A stretch of 41,340 nucleotides of DNA, taken from assembly GCA_015061495.1 (NCBI GenBank), contig SUWL01000018.1, forward strand, positions 1 to 41,340, in the 5' to 3' direction. Every line of letters starts with the position of its first letter. The stretch's first letter is position 1. A model generated the notes under the pieces. It saw only the letters and a program-made list of their open reading frames with translations. It was not told where the DNA came from and did not search any database. A program made the position numbers and the translations under genes. Of the stretch, positions 1 to 7,237 are shown piece by piece. This DNA is from Lentisphaerota bacterium. Lineage in GTDB: Bacteria > Verrucomicrobiota > Lentisphaeria > Victivallales > Victivallaceae.

Positions 1-1374
1 CCGCTTGTCGGCATCACGCTGCACCACACCGCCGATCGCCGCCACGATCTGCAGCTGCGTGGTTCCTTCGTAGATGTTGGTGATACGGGCATCACGATAG
101 TAACGCTCCGCATTGAAGTCCCGCATATAACCGGTACCGCCGTGGATCTGGATGCCGTCATAAGCGATCGAATTGGCACTTTCAGTAGCCAGAGCTTTGC
201 ACATCGGAGTCAACTGCGCAGCCAGTTTGGTGTAGTATTTCTGCTTGGCGCGGTCTTCATCCGTGGGCGTGCCGTGTTCGACCAGATGCGTATAGGTGTT
301 GCGCAGATCCACCACCCGGGTTGTTTCATAGAGCAGCGCACGGGCAGCAGTCAAACGGACTTTCATAGAACTGAGCATGGAGTAGATCGCCGGGAACTTG
401 TCGATGCTGCGTTTGAATTGTTCACGTTCAGAAGCGTATTTGCGTGCCTGACGGTAGGCTGCTTCGGCAATACCGACCGCCTGCGCACTGATCGCCACCC
501 GGGCACCATTCATCAAACTCATGACGTAACGGATCAATCCCAGACGACGTTTGCCGCAGAGCTGTGCCGGAACATCATTGAACTGCAATTCGCAGGTCGC
601 CACTCCGTGGATACCCATTTTATCCTCAATGCGGCGCACCACCAGCTGCGGGCATGCTTCGCAGATGAACATGGATAATCCGCGGCCATCGGTCGTACCC
701 TCTTCAGAACGGGCAAGCACCAGATGCACTTTGGAACAGCCATTGGTGATGAAGCGTTTCATGCCGTTGAGGTACCACTGACCGTTTTCGTCCTGATAGG
801 CACGGAGACGGACGGACTGCAAGTCTGAACCGTAATCCGGTTCAGTCAAGTCCATGGATCCGTCAAATTCGCCGGATGCGAAACGGGGCAGATAGAAATT
901 TTTCTGCTCGTCATTGCCGAAAAAGTTGATCGTTTCAGCGATGTCCTGCAGACCGAAAATATTCTGCAGGGAAGCATCCGCACGGGAAACGATTTCCGTC
1001 ATCATCGTGTACACGGAGCAGGGGAAATTCAAGCCGCCGTATTCGTGACCGAGCATGACTCCCATCAAACCTGCCTGCTTGAGATCTTCAAGATTCTGCA
1101 GCGTCAGCGGATGGTAGATCACTTTGCCGTCTTTGAATTGGGCGCCGACCTGATCGACAGTCCGGGAACGCGCTTCGATGCGTTCCGCCGCGATTTCTCC
1201 GATGATCTTGAGCGCACGCTCATAATTGTCCAGCGCATCTTTGAAGTCCACCGGAGCAGATTCAAATTTTTCCGCGTTGGTGTAATCTTTTTCCAGCAAG
1301 CCGGTGATTTCAGCAAGCTCAAGATTTTTCAGCGTGAATTCAAGATCCTGGTTATCTGAAAAATAGTTCAACAT
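1..1374 (-). CDS. Acyl-CoA dehydrogenase, C-terminus cut by window edge
   Basis: The frame is open without a stop from an ATG at 1374 to the left edge, giving 458 residues of an FAD-dependent acyl-CoA dehydrogenase, which makes the alpha,beta double bond in an acyl-CoA and passes electrons to ETF. Visible family signatures are LTEPDYGSDL (middle domain, FAD/substrate contact), IHGGTGYMRD and IYEGTTQLQ; E436 in the last is at the position of the catalytic base of MCAD-type enzymes. With more than 458 residues and a long N-terminal stretch before the first conserved block, it resembles the longer (about 560-600 residue) dehydrogenases rather than the 380-residue short-chain type. It lies 17 bp downstream of etfA in the same direction, so ETF is its likely electron acceptor. 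The substrate cannot be read from the sequence. Confidence 0.92.
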   Translation of the reverse strand, partial: MLNYFSDNQDLEFTLKNLELAEITGLLEKDYTNAEKFESAPVDFKDALDNYERALKIIGEIAAERIEARSRTVDQVGAQFKDGKVIYHPLTLQNLEDLKQAGLMGVMLGHEYGGLNFPCSVYTMMTEIVSRADASLQNIFGLQDIAETINFFGNDEQKNFYLPRFASGEFDGSMDLTEPDYGSDLQSVRLRAYQDENGQWYLNGMKRFITNGCSKVHLVLARSEEGTTDGRGLSMFICEACPQLVVRRIEDKMGIHGVATCELQFNDVPAQLCGKRRLGLIRYVMSLMNGARVAISAQAVGIAEAAYRQARKYASEREQFKRSIDKFPAIYSMLSSMKVRLTAARALLYETTRVVDLRNTYTHLVEHGTPTDEDRAKQKYYTKLAAQLTPMCKALATESANSIAYDGIQIHGGTGYMRDFNAERYYRDARITNIYEGTTQLQIVAAIGGVVQRDADKR

Positions 1375-1391
1375 TGTAAGAATTTCTCCTG

Positions 1392-2414
1392 TTACTGCTG
1401 CTTCGCTTTGAAAGCCTTGATCATCTGCGGGATCACCTGATTGAGGTCTCCGACAATCGCGTAGTGGGCGCAACTGAAAATCGGAGCATCCGGATCGGTA
1501 TTGATCGCAATGATCTTCTTGGATTCACTCATGCCGGCAGTGTGCTGGATGGAACCGGAAATACCGCAGGCAATGTAAAGACGCGGACGCACGGTCACGC
1601 CGGTCTGACCGACCTGATGATCGTGGCTGATCCAGCCGGCATCGACCGCCGCACGGGAAGCACCGACTTCGCCGCCGATGGCTTCGGCAAGATCGTAAAT
1701 GAGTTTGAAGTTTTCTTTGGAACCGACACCGTAGCCGCCGGCGACGATGATCTGCGCTCCCTGCAGATCGACTTCTTTATCGGCACGCACTCTTTCGATG
1801 ACCTGGATAACCGTATCTTCGGCGGTGAGTTCCACCGGGACACGGAGCAATTCACCTTTGCGGGAGGTGTCAGCTTCTCCAAGTTTCATCACGCCTTCAC
1901 GGACGGTGACCATTTGAGGATCGTCCCAGGTGTTGACGATAGTAGCGATGATGTTGCCGCCGAATGCCGGACGGATCTGCATGAGTTTATCGGTATAGCT
2001 CTGATTATTTTTCTTATCTTCAAAGTCATCGATCTGCAAATCGGTGCAGTCGGCAGTTAGTCCGGCGAGTTTTTCAGAAGCGATACGGGGGGCAAGTTCG
2101 CGGCCCTTGAGCGTTGCTCCGAAAAGCAGGATATTAGGTTTATGTTCCAAAATCAGTTTCATGATGACTTTGGCAAAAGGCAGCACGGTAAAAGGTTCCA
2201 GTCGGGGATCTTCCGCGAGAATGACCCGGTCGCAGCCGTAATGATAGAGCGTGTCGATACATCCGGAAAGGTTGTCACCCAGCAGGATGCCTTCCAGTTT
2301 CACACCGAGACGGTCGGCAAGTTCGCGTCCTTTGGAAACCAACTGCAGACTGACACCGGCGATTTTACCCTGTTCCTGTTCGATAAAGACCCAGACATTT
2401 CCAATATTAGCCAT
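1392..2414 (-). CDS. etfA: Electron transfer flavoprotein alpha subunit
   Basis: 340 residues, a normal EtfA length. The protein carries the structural FAD of the ETF heterodimer and relays electrons between acyl-CoA dehydrogenases and a downstream acceptor. The C-terminal FAD domain is plain: GASRAAVDAG (residues 251-260), GQTGVTVRP (269-277), GISGSIQH (284-291) and NTDPDAPIF (305-313). The N-terminal half is the alpha/beta domain shared with EtfB. The ATG at 2414 follows a GGGG-type ribosome site, and the gene starts 5 bp after etfB ends. Because the organism looks anaerobic, a bifurcating ETF is possible, but I see nothing here that decides between bifurcating and ordinary types. Confidence 0.96.
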   Translation of the reverse strand: MANIGNVWVFIEQEQGKIAGVSLQLVSKGRELADRLGVKLEGILLGDNLSGCIDTLYHYGCDRVILAEDPRLEPFTVLPFAKVIMKLILEHKPNILLFGATLKGRELAPRIASEKLAGLTADCTDLQIDDFEDKKNNQSYTDKLMQIRPAFGGNIIATIVNTWDDPQMVTVREGVMKLGEADTSRKGELLRVPVELTAEDTVIQVIERVRADKEVDLQGAQIIVAGGYGVGSKENFKLIYDLAEAIGGEVGASRAAVDAGWISHDHQVGQTGVTVRPRLYIACGISGSIQHTAGMSESKKIIAINTDPDAPIFSCAHYAIVGDLNQVIPQMIKAFKAKQQ

Positions 2415-2419
2415 ATTTA

Positions 2420-3307
2420 TTACCCCAGAGTGTGATCGCTGATGAGTTCATGCATAAGTCCGGCGATACCTTCGGCATCAGCGGAAACGGTTTTTGCTTC
2501 TCCGGCGGTAAGAACCACGCTCATGACCTGTTTGACTTTGGTCGGAGATCCGGGGAAGCCGATGCGGTTGGGATCGGCATCGATATCTGCCGCAGAGTAC
2601 TCTTCGATGAGCAAACCGCGGGATTTCAAATCTTTCTTGACCTGTGCGGCATCAGAAATTTCACCTTTTTTAGCGGCTGCATCGATCTCTCCGGGAGTCC
2701 GGGCGCGTTTGTATTTCATCATCAATTTGACATTCATCGGACGCGGATCATTGGCATCGATGACGGTCAACAGCGCGGGAGTGGGGGATGAGAGGATCTC
2801 ATAACCGCCTTCAATAGCACGGCGGGCAACGATTTTGCCGGGTTCCAAAGTGGTGACTTCTTCAACATAGCAAATTTGCGGGATGTGAAGTTTTTCCGCG
2901 ATCTGGGGACCGACTTGAGCAGTGTCGCCGTCGATTGCCTGACGTCCGCAGAGAACGAGATCGATATCACCGAGTTTTTTCGCCACGCAGCTGAGGGTAT
3001 AGCTGGTCGCCAGCGTATCGGCACCTGCCAGAGCACGGTCAGTTACCAGTACGGCACGGTCGGCACCGCGATAGAGCGACTGACGCAGAACTTCAGCGGC
3101 GGCGGGCATGCCCATTGTTGCAACGGTCACATGGGCCTGATAACGATCTTTTAACTGCAATGCCAGTTCCAACGCATTCAAGTCTTCCGGGTTGAAGATC
3201 GCAGGCAGAGCGGCACGGTTTACAGTGCCTTCGGGAGTCATCGCATCACCGGAAATATTTTGAGTATCCGGTACCTGCTTGACAAACACCAAGAGATGAA
3301 AACTCAC
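2420..3307 (-). CDS. etfB: Electron transfer flavoprotein beta subunit
   Basis: EtfB binds AMP, or a second FAD in bifurcating forms, and partners EtfA. The N-terminal VFVKQVPDTQ block and the nucleotide-site segment CGRQAIDGDTAQVGPQ are typical. I place the start at the GTG at 3307, because GGAGG sits a few bases upstream and homology begins at once (SFHLLVFVKQVPD). An in-frame ATG further up (3388) would run through the predicted promoter's start-site region. The chosen product is 295 residues, somewhat longer than the usual 250-265; the extra length is a C-terminal segment after the PTKVKQV motif. It is first gene of the etfB-etfA-dehydrogenase operon. Confidence 0.95.
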   Translation of the reverse strand: MSFHLLVFVKQVPDTQNISGDAMTPEGTVNRAALPAIFNPEDLNALELALQLKDRYQAHVTVATMGMPAAAEVLRQSLYRGADRAVLVTDRALAGADTLATSYTLSCVAKKLGDIDLVLCGRQAIDGDTAQVGPQIAEKLHIPQICYVEEVTTLEPGKIVARRAIEGGYEILSSPTPALLTVIDANDPRPMNVKLMMKYKRARTPGEIDAAAKKGEISDAAQVKKDLKSRGLLIEEYSAADIDADPNRIGFPGSPTKVKQVMSVVLTAGEAKTVSADAEGIAGLMHELISDHTLG

Positions 3308-3338
3308 GGGGTTACCTCCATAGTTTCTTTCAATACAA

Positions 3339-3352
3339 GGCACAATTGTGCC
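3339..3352. promoter_or_regulatory. Perfect 14-bp palindrome, candidate operator of etfB operon
   Basis: GGCACAATTGTGCC is a perfect palindrome between the predicted start site of the etfB promoter (about 3360) and the GTG start at 3307. The position suits a repressor site. It could also form a short hairpin with a 5-bp stem and 4-base loop in the leader RNA. No specific regulator is implied. Confidence 0.45.
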
Positions 3353-3366
3353 ACACCATTTCATAT

Positions 3367-3395
3367 AATATAATACAAGAGATGCCAATTTTCAA
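3367..3395 (-). promoter_or_regulatory. Promoter of etfB-etfA operon
   Basis: On the minus strand a -35 TTGAAA (3390-3395) and a -10 TATATT (3367-3372) are 17 bp apart, a sigma-70-type arrangement. The predicted start site near 3360 gives a leader of about 50 bases to the GTG at 3307. Confidence 0.6.
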
Positions 3396-3441
3396 ACCCG
3401 GAACGCGTTTTTTTGTATTTCTTGCTGTTTTCCGGGTTGAC

Positions 3442-3470
3442 TTAAACGGAATAATGTTGTATTGTATAAT
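3442..3470 (+). promoter_or_regulatory. Candidate promoter for PilT-like gene pair
   Basis: A consensus -10 TATAAT (3465-3470) has a weak -35 TTAAAC (3442-3447) at 17 bp. A better -35 match, TTGACT at 3437-3442, is 22 bp away, which is too far. The ATG at 3517 lies 47 bases downstream of the -10. Confidence 0.4.
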
Positions 3471-3516
3471 CGGGCAGGATGTTTTTACTGATTTTTTTTG
3501 CAGAAAGGAACTTGTT

Positions 3517-4977
3517 ATGACGGAAAATGCACCATTGGAGATTCAGTGGTTCGCTTATGTGCTTGCAGAAAAGGGTATTCTCAGTGATGAAGAAACCCAG
3601 AATTTCTGGCAGGCTTTGGGGTGTCCTGATGATGTCACTGTGTTGGCGCAGGAGATATTGAACTGGTGGAGCGCGCAACTGCCGCCGGAAGATCAGGAGG
3701 CTTGTGCCGCCCAGGTACAGGAGATGCTGGATTATGCCTGTTCTCAAGCCGGAGTTTCCGGGGGAGACACAGCTGCCGGATATGCGCAGAATATGTACAG
3801 CAGTGATGCAGATTATTCAACTTTGCCGAAACTGGATGATACGATGATGATTTCTGAAGAGGAGGTTCAGCAGAAAGTTGTGACTCTTTTGACCAGTTTA
3901 CGCGCCCTCGGATGCAGTGATCTGCACTTGTCTGCCGGTTCTCCGCCGTTTGTCAGGCGAAAGCTCCAAATCGAAAGGATCGATTCTTATACTCTGACCG
4001 CAGATGATGCCAGGCGGTTGAATTTTGCTTTGCTTTCTGATGCCCAGAAACAGGAATTTCTTGATACGCAGGATATGAGTCTGGCTCTTGAGGTCGGTTA
4101 TGACCGGTTCCGGGTTTGTCTGATGGACCAGAAAGACGGGGTTGCCGGAAGTTACCGGTTGGTTCCGGATCGCATCCAGTCTTTGGAAGAGTTGGGTTTT
4201 CTGGAACGGGATGTCGTCAGTATCAAACGGCTGCTGGATTATCACAACGGGTTGATTCTGGTGACCGGTCCGATCGGCTGCGGCAAAACCACTACTCTTG
4301 CATCCATGATCAACGTCATTAATGAGAAACGGCAGGATCATATCATTTCTGTTGAAGACCCGATCGAAATTTTGCAGATGTCGTACAATTGCCAGGTCTC
4401 CCAACGGGAGGTCGGACGGCACACCAACAGTTACCGCAGCGCGTTAAAAGCCTCTTTGCGCGAAGACCCGGATATTATCGTTATCGGTGAAATGCACGAC
4501 CTTGAAACGATTGAAAACGCTATTACCGCCTCTGAAACCGGACACCTGGTCATCGGTACATTGCACACCGGTAACGCAGCCAATACGTTGAACCGTCTGC
4601 TGGACGTGTTCCCCCCAGCGCAGCAGCCGCAGATCCGCGCAATGACTGCAGGCAGTATGCGTGGAGTGATCTGTCAGAAACTGGTTCCGGATGGATTCGG
4701 CGGTTTGGTGCTGATTTACGAATTGATGCTTAATACGATGGCGGTGGCAAATATCATCAGTGAAGGAAAAACTTTCCGCTTGCAATCGACGATGGCCACT
4801 GCTTCTGCACAGGGGATGTGTACCTTTGACCAGTGCATGTATGAGAAGTATTCGCTCGGTTTGATGACCAAAGAGGCCGTGCTTGCTGAAATGAAAGATC
4901 AGACTGTGATTGCCCAGGTGCATATGTTGGCAGCACGGCGTGAAGCGGAGCAGGCAATGGCTGCTCAAGGAAGATGA
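3517..4977 (+). CDS. PilT/PilU-family ATPase with N-terminal extension and altered motifs
   Basis: 486 residues from the ATG at 3517, which follows AGAAAGGAA; an in-frame ATG at 3346 would precede the predicted promoter. Residues about 1-120 are an acidic extension with no recognised domain. From about residue 125 the protein matches PilT-type hexameric ATPases of type IV pili, which power pilus retraction at the inner membrane. The Walker A is GPIGCGKTT (residues 251-259), where the following gene has GPTGSGKST. The Walker B-region motif is VIGEMHD instead of GEMRD. SVEDPIEI and the histidine-box segment HLVIGTLHTGNA are present. The motifs are altered but not destroyed, so it may be a slow or regulatory partner of the next gene, 21 bp downstream. 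Confidence 0.82.
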   Translation: MTENAPLEIQWFAYVLAEKGILSDEETQNFWQALGCPDDVTVLAQEILNWWSAQLPPEDQEACAAQVQEMLDYACSQAGVSGGDTAAGYAQNMYSSDADYSTLPKLDDTMMISEEEVQQKVVTLLTSLRALGCSDLHLSAGSPPFVRRKLQIERIDSYTLTADDARRLNFALLSDAQKQEFLDTQDMSLALEVGYDRFRVCLMDQKDGVAGSYRLVPDRIQSLEELGFLERDVVSIKRLLDYHNGLILVTGPIGCGKTTTLASMINVINEKRQDHIISVEDPIEILQMSYNCQVSQREVGRHTNSYRSALKASLREDPDIIVIGEMHDLETIENAITASETGHLVIGTLHTGNAANTLNRLLDVFPPAQQPQIRAMTAGSMRGVICQKLVPDGFGGLVLIYELMLNTMAVANIISEGKTFRLQSTMATASAQGMCTFDQCMYEKYSLGLMTKEAVLAEMKDQTVIAQVHMLAARREAEQAMAAQGR

Positions 4978-4998
4978 AATTCAACGGAGATCATATTT

Positions 4999-6132
4999 AT
5001 GGAACGACAGGAACCGATTATCAATGGATATCTGCGGCAAATGCTGGACAATGGCGGATCAGACTTGCATTTGTCAATCAATTTCCCGCCCAAAGCTCGA
5101 TTTCACGGTAATATCATGCCGTTGAGTGAGGAGATCCTTACTCCGGAATTCATGGCAGAGTTGATGGAAGAGATCTGCCTGCCGAAAAAACGCTGGGAAA
5201 TTTTTATGCAGAACCACGACTTGGACTTTGCACATGAGATCCCCGGATTGGCACGATTCCGCTGTAACTTTTTCTACAACTATCACGGCATGGCGTGCGT
5301 TCTGCGCCAGATCCCCAGCAAGATCCTTACCCTTGAAGATCTGCATCTGCCGGAAGTGCTTAAAGAAATATGTTCGTACAAATCCGGGTTGGTTCTGGTT
5401 ACCGGACCTACCGGAAGCGGTAAATCAACCACCCTGGCGGCGATGATCGACTATATCAACACCTATACCAGCAAGCATATCGTCACGATCGAAGATCCGA
5501 TCGAGTTCGTCCACCAGAACAAGAATTGCACCATCGTTCACCGGGAAATCGGTATTCACAGCCATTCGTTTCCTGAAGCACTGCGCGGCGTGATGCGTTC
5601 GGATCCGGATATCGTACTGATCGGTGAGATGCGTGATAACGAAACCATGCGCCTGGGGTTGACATGTGCTTCCATGGGAATGCTGGTATTCGCAACGTTG
5701 CACACGAATAACGCTCCCCAGACGATTGATCGTATCATTGATGCGTTTCCCTCTGATGAGCAGGCGCAGATCCGCACCATGCTCGCAGAATGTTTGCAGG
5801 CGATCGTTTCACAGCTGCTTTGCCGCAAAATAAATGGCGGGCGGGTGGCGGTCCACGAAGTTCTGCTTTATACGGACGGCTTGCCCAATACCATTCGCGA
5901 AGGACAGATATCCAATATCCGCACCATTATTGATGCCGGTGTCGGGCGTGGCATGATGGCGATGGACAACTCCATTCAGCGGGAATATGATGCCGGTAAT
6001 ATCAGCGCCGAAGAAGCCTATATGAAATCCAGTGATAAAGGCAGGTTTATGCCGATGTTGAAAGCTGAAAAAGAACAGATGGAGCAATGGATGGCTGCCC
6101 AACTGGCTCAAGAACAAATGCCGCAAGAATAA
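4999..6132 (+). CDS. pilT: Type IV pilus retraction ATPase, PilT/PilU family
   Basis: 377 residues, the usual PilT length. Canonical motifs are GPTGSGKSTT (Walker A, residues 136-145), TIEDPIEFVH (Asp box), LIGEMRDNETM (Walker B) and ATLHTNNAPQTIDRI (His box), followed by the AIVSQLLCRK arm. PilT-type ATPases depolymerise type IV pili or related pseudopili, allowing twitching or DNA uptake. The ATG at 4999 follows GGAGATC, and the gene pairs with the divergent paralogue upstream. PilT and PilU cannot be separated from sequence alone; the paired arrangement recalls pilT-pilU. No pilin, PilB or PilC gene is in view. Confidence 0.92.
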   Translation: MERQEPIINGYLRQMLDNGGSDLHLSINFPPKARFHGNIMPLSEEILTPEFMAELMEEICLPKKRWEIFMQNHDLDFAHEIPGLARFRCNFFYNYHGMACVLRQIPSKILTLEDLHLPEVLKEICSYKSGLVLVTGPTGSGKSTTLAAMIDYINTYTSKHIVTIEDPIEFVHQNKNCTIVHREIGIHSHSFPEALRGVMRSDPDIVLIGEMRDNETMRLGLTCASMGMLVFATLHTNNAPQTIDRIIDAFPSDEQAQIRTMLAECLQAIVSQLLCRKINGGRVAVHEVLLYTDGLPNTIREGQISNIRTIIDAGVGRGMMAMDNSIQREYDAGNISAEEAYMKSSDKGRFMPMLKAEKEQMEQWMAAQLAQEQMPQE

Positions 6133-6174
6133 GCAGAGCAAGAGCAGGTTGATACAACAACGGGGATGGTGTAA

Positions 6175-6657
6175 ATGGGGTTAAAGCATTTTTTATGTCC
6201 TGAATTGAAGCGTTCCCTTGTATTGCGGATATTGTTTATCGCCGTTATCAGTGTTGTGTTTTTTGGGATCTTCCGCCCGTGTCTGATCGTGGGAAGCAGC
6301 ATGGAACCGTCTTACCACGATCGCAGTGTAATGTTGAATTTCACGTTACGTTACATGTGTTCACCGGTCAAACGTGGAGATGTGGTGATCGTATCATACT
6401 TCGGGAAGGAGTATTTATTGAAACGGGTGGTGGCCCTTGCCGGAGATACCGTGGAATTCCGTTCCGGAAAATTGCTGGTAAACGGAGAAACGATAGAGGA
6501 AAAATATGTGAAGCATCCCGGGGACTGGACGATCCCGGAGGTTACTGTCGGCGAGGGGTGTTGTTATGTACTTGGAGATAATCGTGGACAGTCTCATTTG
6601 GAGCATAAACACGGACAGATATCCATGGATCGTATTTCAGGAGGGCCTTTGTGGTGA
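6175..6657 (+). CDS. lepB: Signal peptidase I, short form
   Basis: 160 residues. It removes signal peptides of secreted proteins on the outer face of the inner membrane using a Ser-Lys dyad. An N-terminal helix (about residues 15-32) is followed by SSMEPS with nucleophile S42, then LLKRVVALAGD with general base K83, then GDNRGQS (134-140). All the family boxes are present although the protein is compact, close to the Gram-positive or archaeal size rather than the 324 residues of E. coli LepB. Its stop overlaps the start of the next gene. Its position after the PilT genes could mean a role for pilus-linked or other secreted substrates, but prepilins need a different peptidase, so it may equally be the general enzyme. 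Confidence 0.9.
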   Translation: MGLKHFLCPELKRSLVLRILFIAVISVVFFGIFRPCLIVGSSMEPSYHDRSVMLNFTLRYMCSPVKRGDVVIVSYFGKEYLLKRVVALAGDTVEFRSGKLLVNGETIEEKYVKHPGDWTIPEVTVGEGCCYVLGDNRGQSHLEHKHGQISMDRISGGPLW

Positions 6658-7151
6658 AAAAGTGGATTTTTGTAATTGTTGCAGCATTGACAGTTGCCGC
6701 TGCTGCCGGAGTATGGTATTTTATCATAATCAGGGATCGTCGGGAGGTTCAAGCTCTGGTGAATAATGTCGCCGCATTAGCTTGCAAGAAAAAGGATAAT
6801 CTGCCTCATTCCGGGATATTCAAGCACACTAAAGTAGATGAATTATTTGATGAAAAGGTGAGAATCAAACTTTTTAAACCGGCGGTTGATATGGATTTGA
6901 CCAGAGAGGATTTGAAAGGTCGTGTCGCGGTCTTGCTGCGCATGGTCGATTATCTGCAGACAGAAGCCGGGAATGTAAACGTTGAAGTTTCCGGGGATCA
7001 GGCAACATTCTCATTTGATGCTCACGTCAGCGGCAAAGGCAAATCCGGCAGGGATGATTTTTCCGATGTGTACCAATGTTCCGGCAGCGCAGTAAAACGT
7101 GATGGTAAATGGCGAATATCTCTGTTGACCGCCGAGCCGGTGATAAAGTGA
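6651..7151 (+). CDS. Small membrane-anchored protein of unknown function
   Basis: 166 residues, not recognised. It has one N-terminal hydrophobic helix (residues 5-27, ending WYFIII) after two lysines, so it is probably anchored in the inner membrane with the rest in the periplasm. The remaining 135 residues are charged and end in a strand-rich segment (QATFSFDAHV, then DGKWRISLLTAEPV) that recalls NTF2-like domains; this fold guess is weak. The start is one of two adjacent GTG codons (6651 or 6654) placed 6 or 9 bases after AGGAGG. Both overlap the end of the signal peptidase gene, so the two are translationally coupled. Confidence 0.7.
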   Translation: MVKKWIFVIVAALTVAAAAGVWYFIIIRDRREVQALVNNVAALACKKKDNLPHSGIFKHTKVDELFDEKVRIKLFKPAVDMDLTREDLKGRVAVLLRMVDYLQTEAGNVNVEVSGDQATFSFDAHVSGKGKSGRDDFSDVYQCSGSAVKRDGKWRISLLTAEPVIK

Positions 7152-7190
7152 GAACTTGTAAACGCAGCATTCCGGTAATATATTATAAGA

Positions 7191-7217
7191 TTGACAAAAT
7201 TTCTTATGCAGGATAAT
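7191..7217 (+). promoter_or_regulatory. Candidate promoter for first amino-acid ABC transporter
   Basis: A perfect -35 TTGACA (7191-7196) is followed after 15 bp by GATAAT (7212-7217). The spacer is short but there is a TG-containing extended context (TGCAGGATAAT). The start site would be near 7224, leaving about 14 bases to the TTG start at 7238, with the ribosome site at the very 5' end. Confidence 0.45.
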
Positions 7218-7237
7218 CAAAAATCGGAGATCGTATT

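Noticed and set aside
3339-3352. Reading the etfB palindrome as a Rex or CRP site
   Set aside because: The half-sites GGCAC/GTGCC and the spacing do not fit the Rex TTGTTAA or CRP TGTGA patterns.
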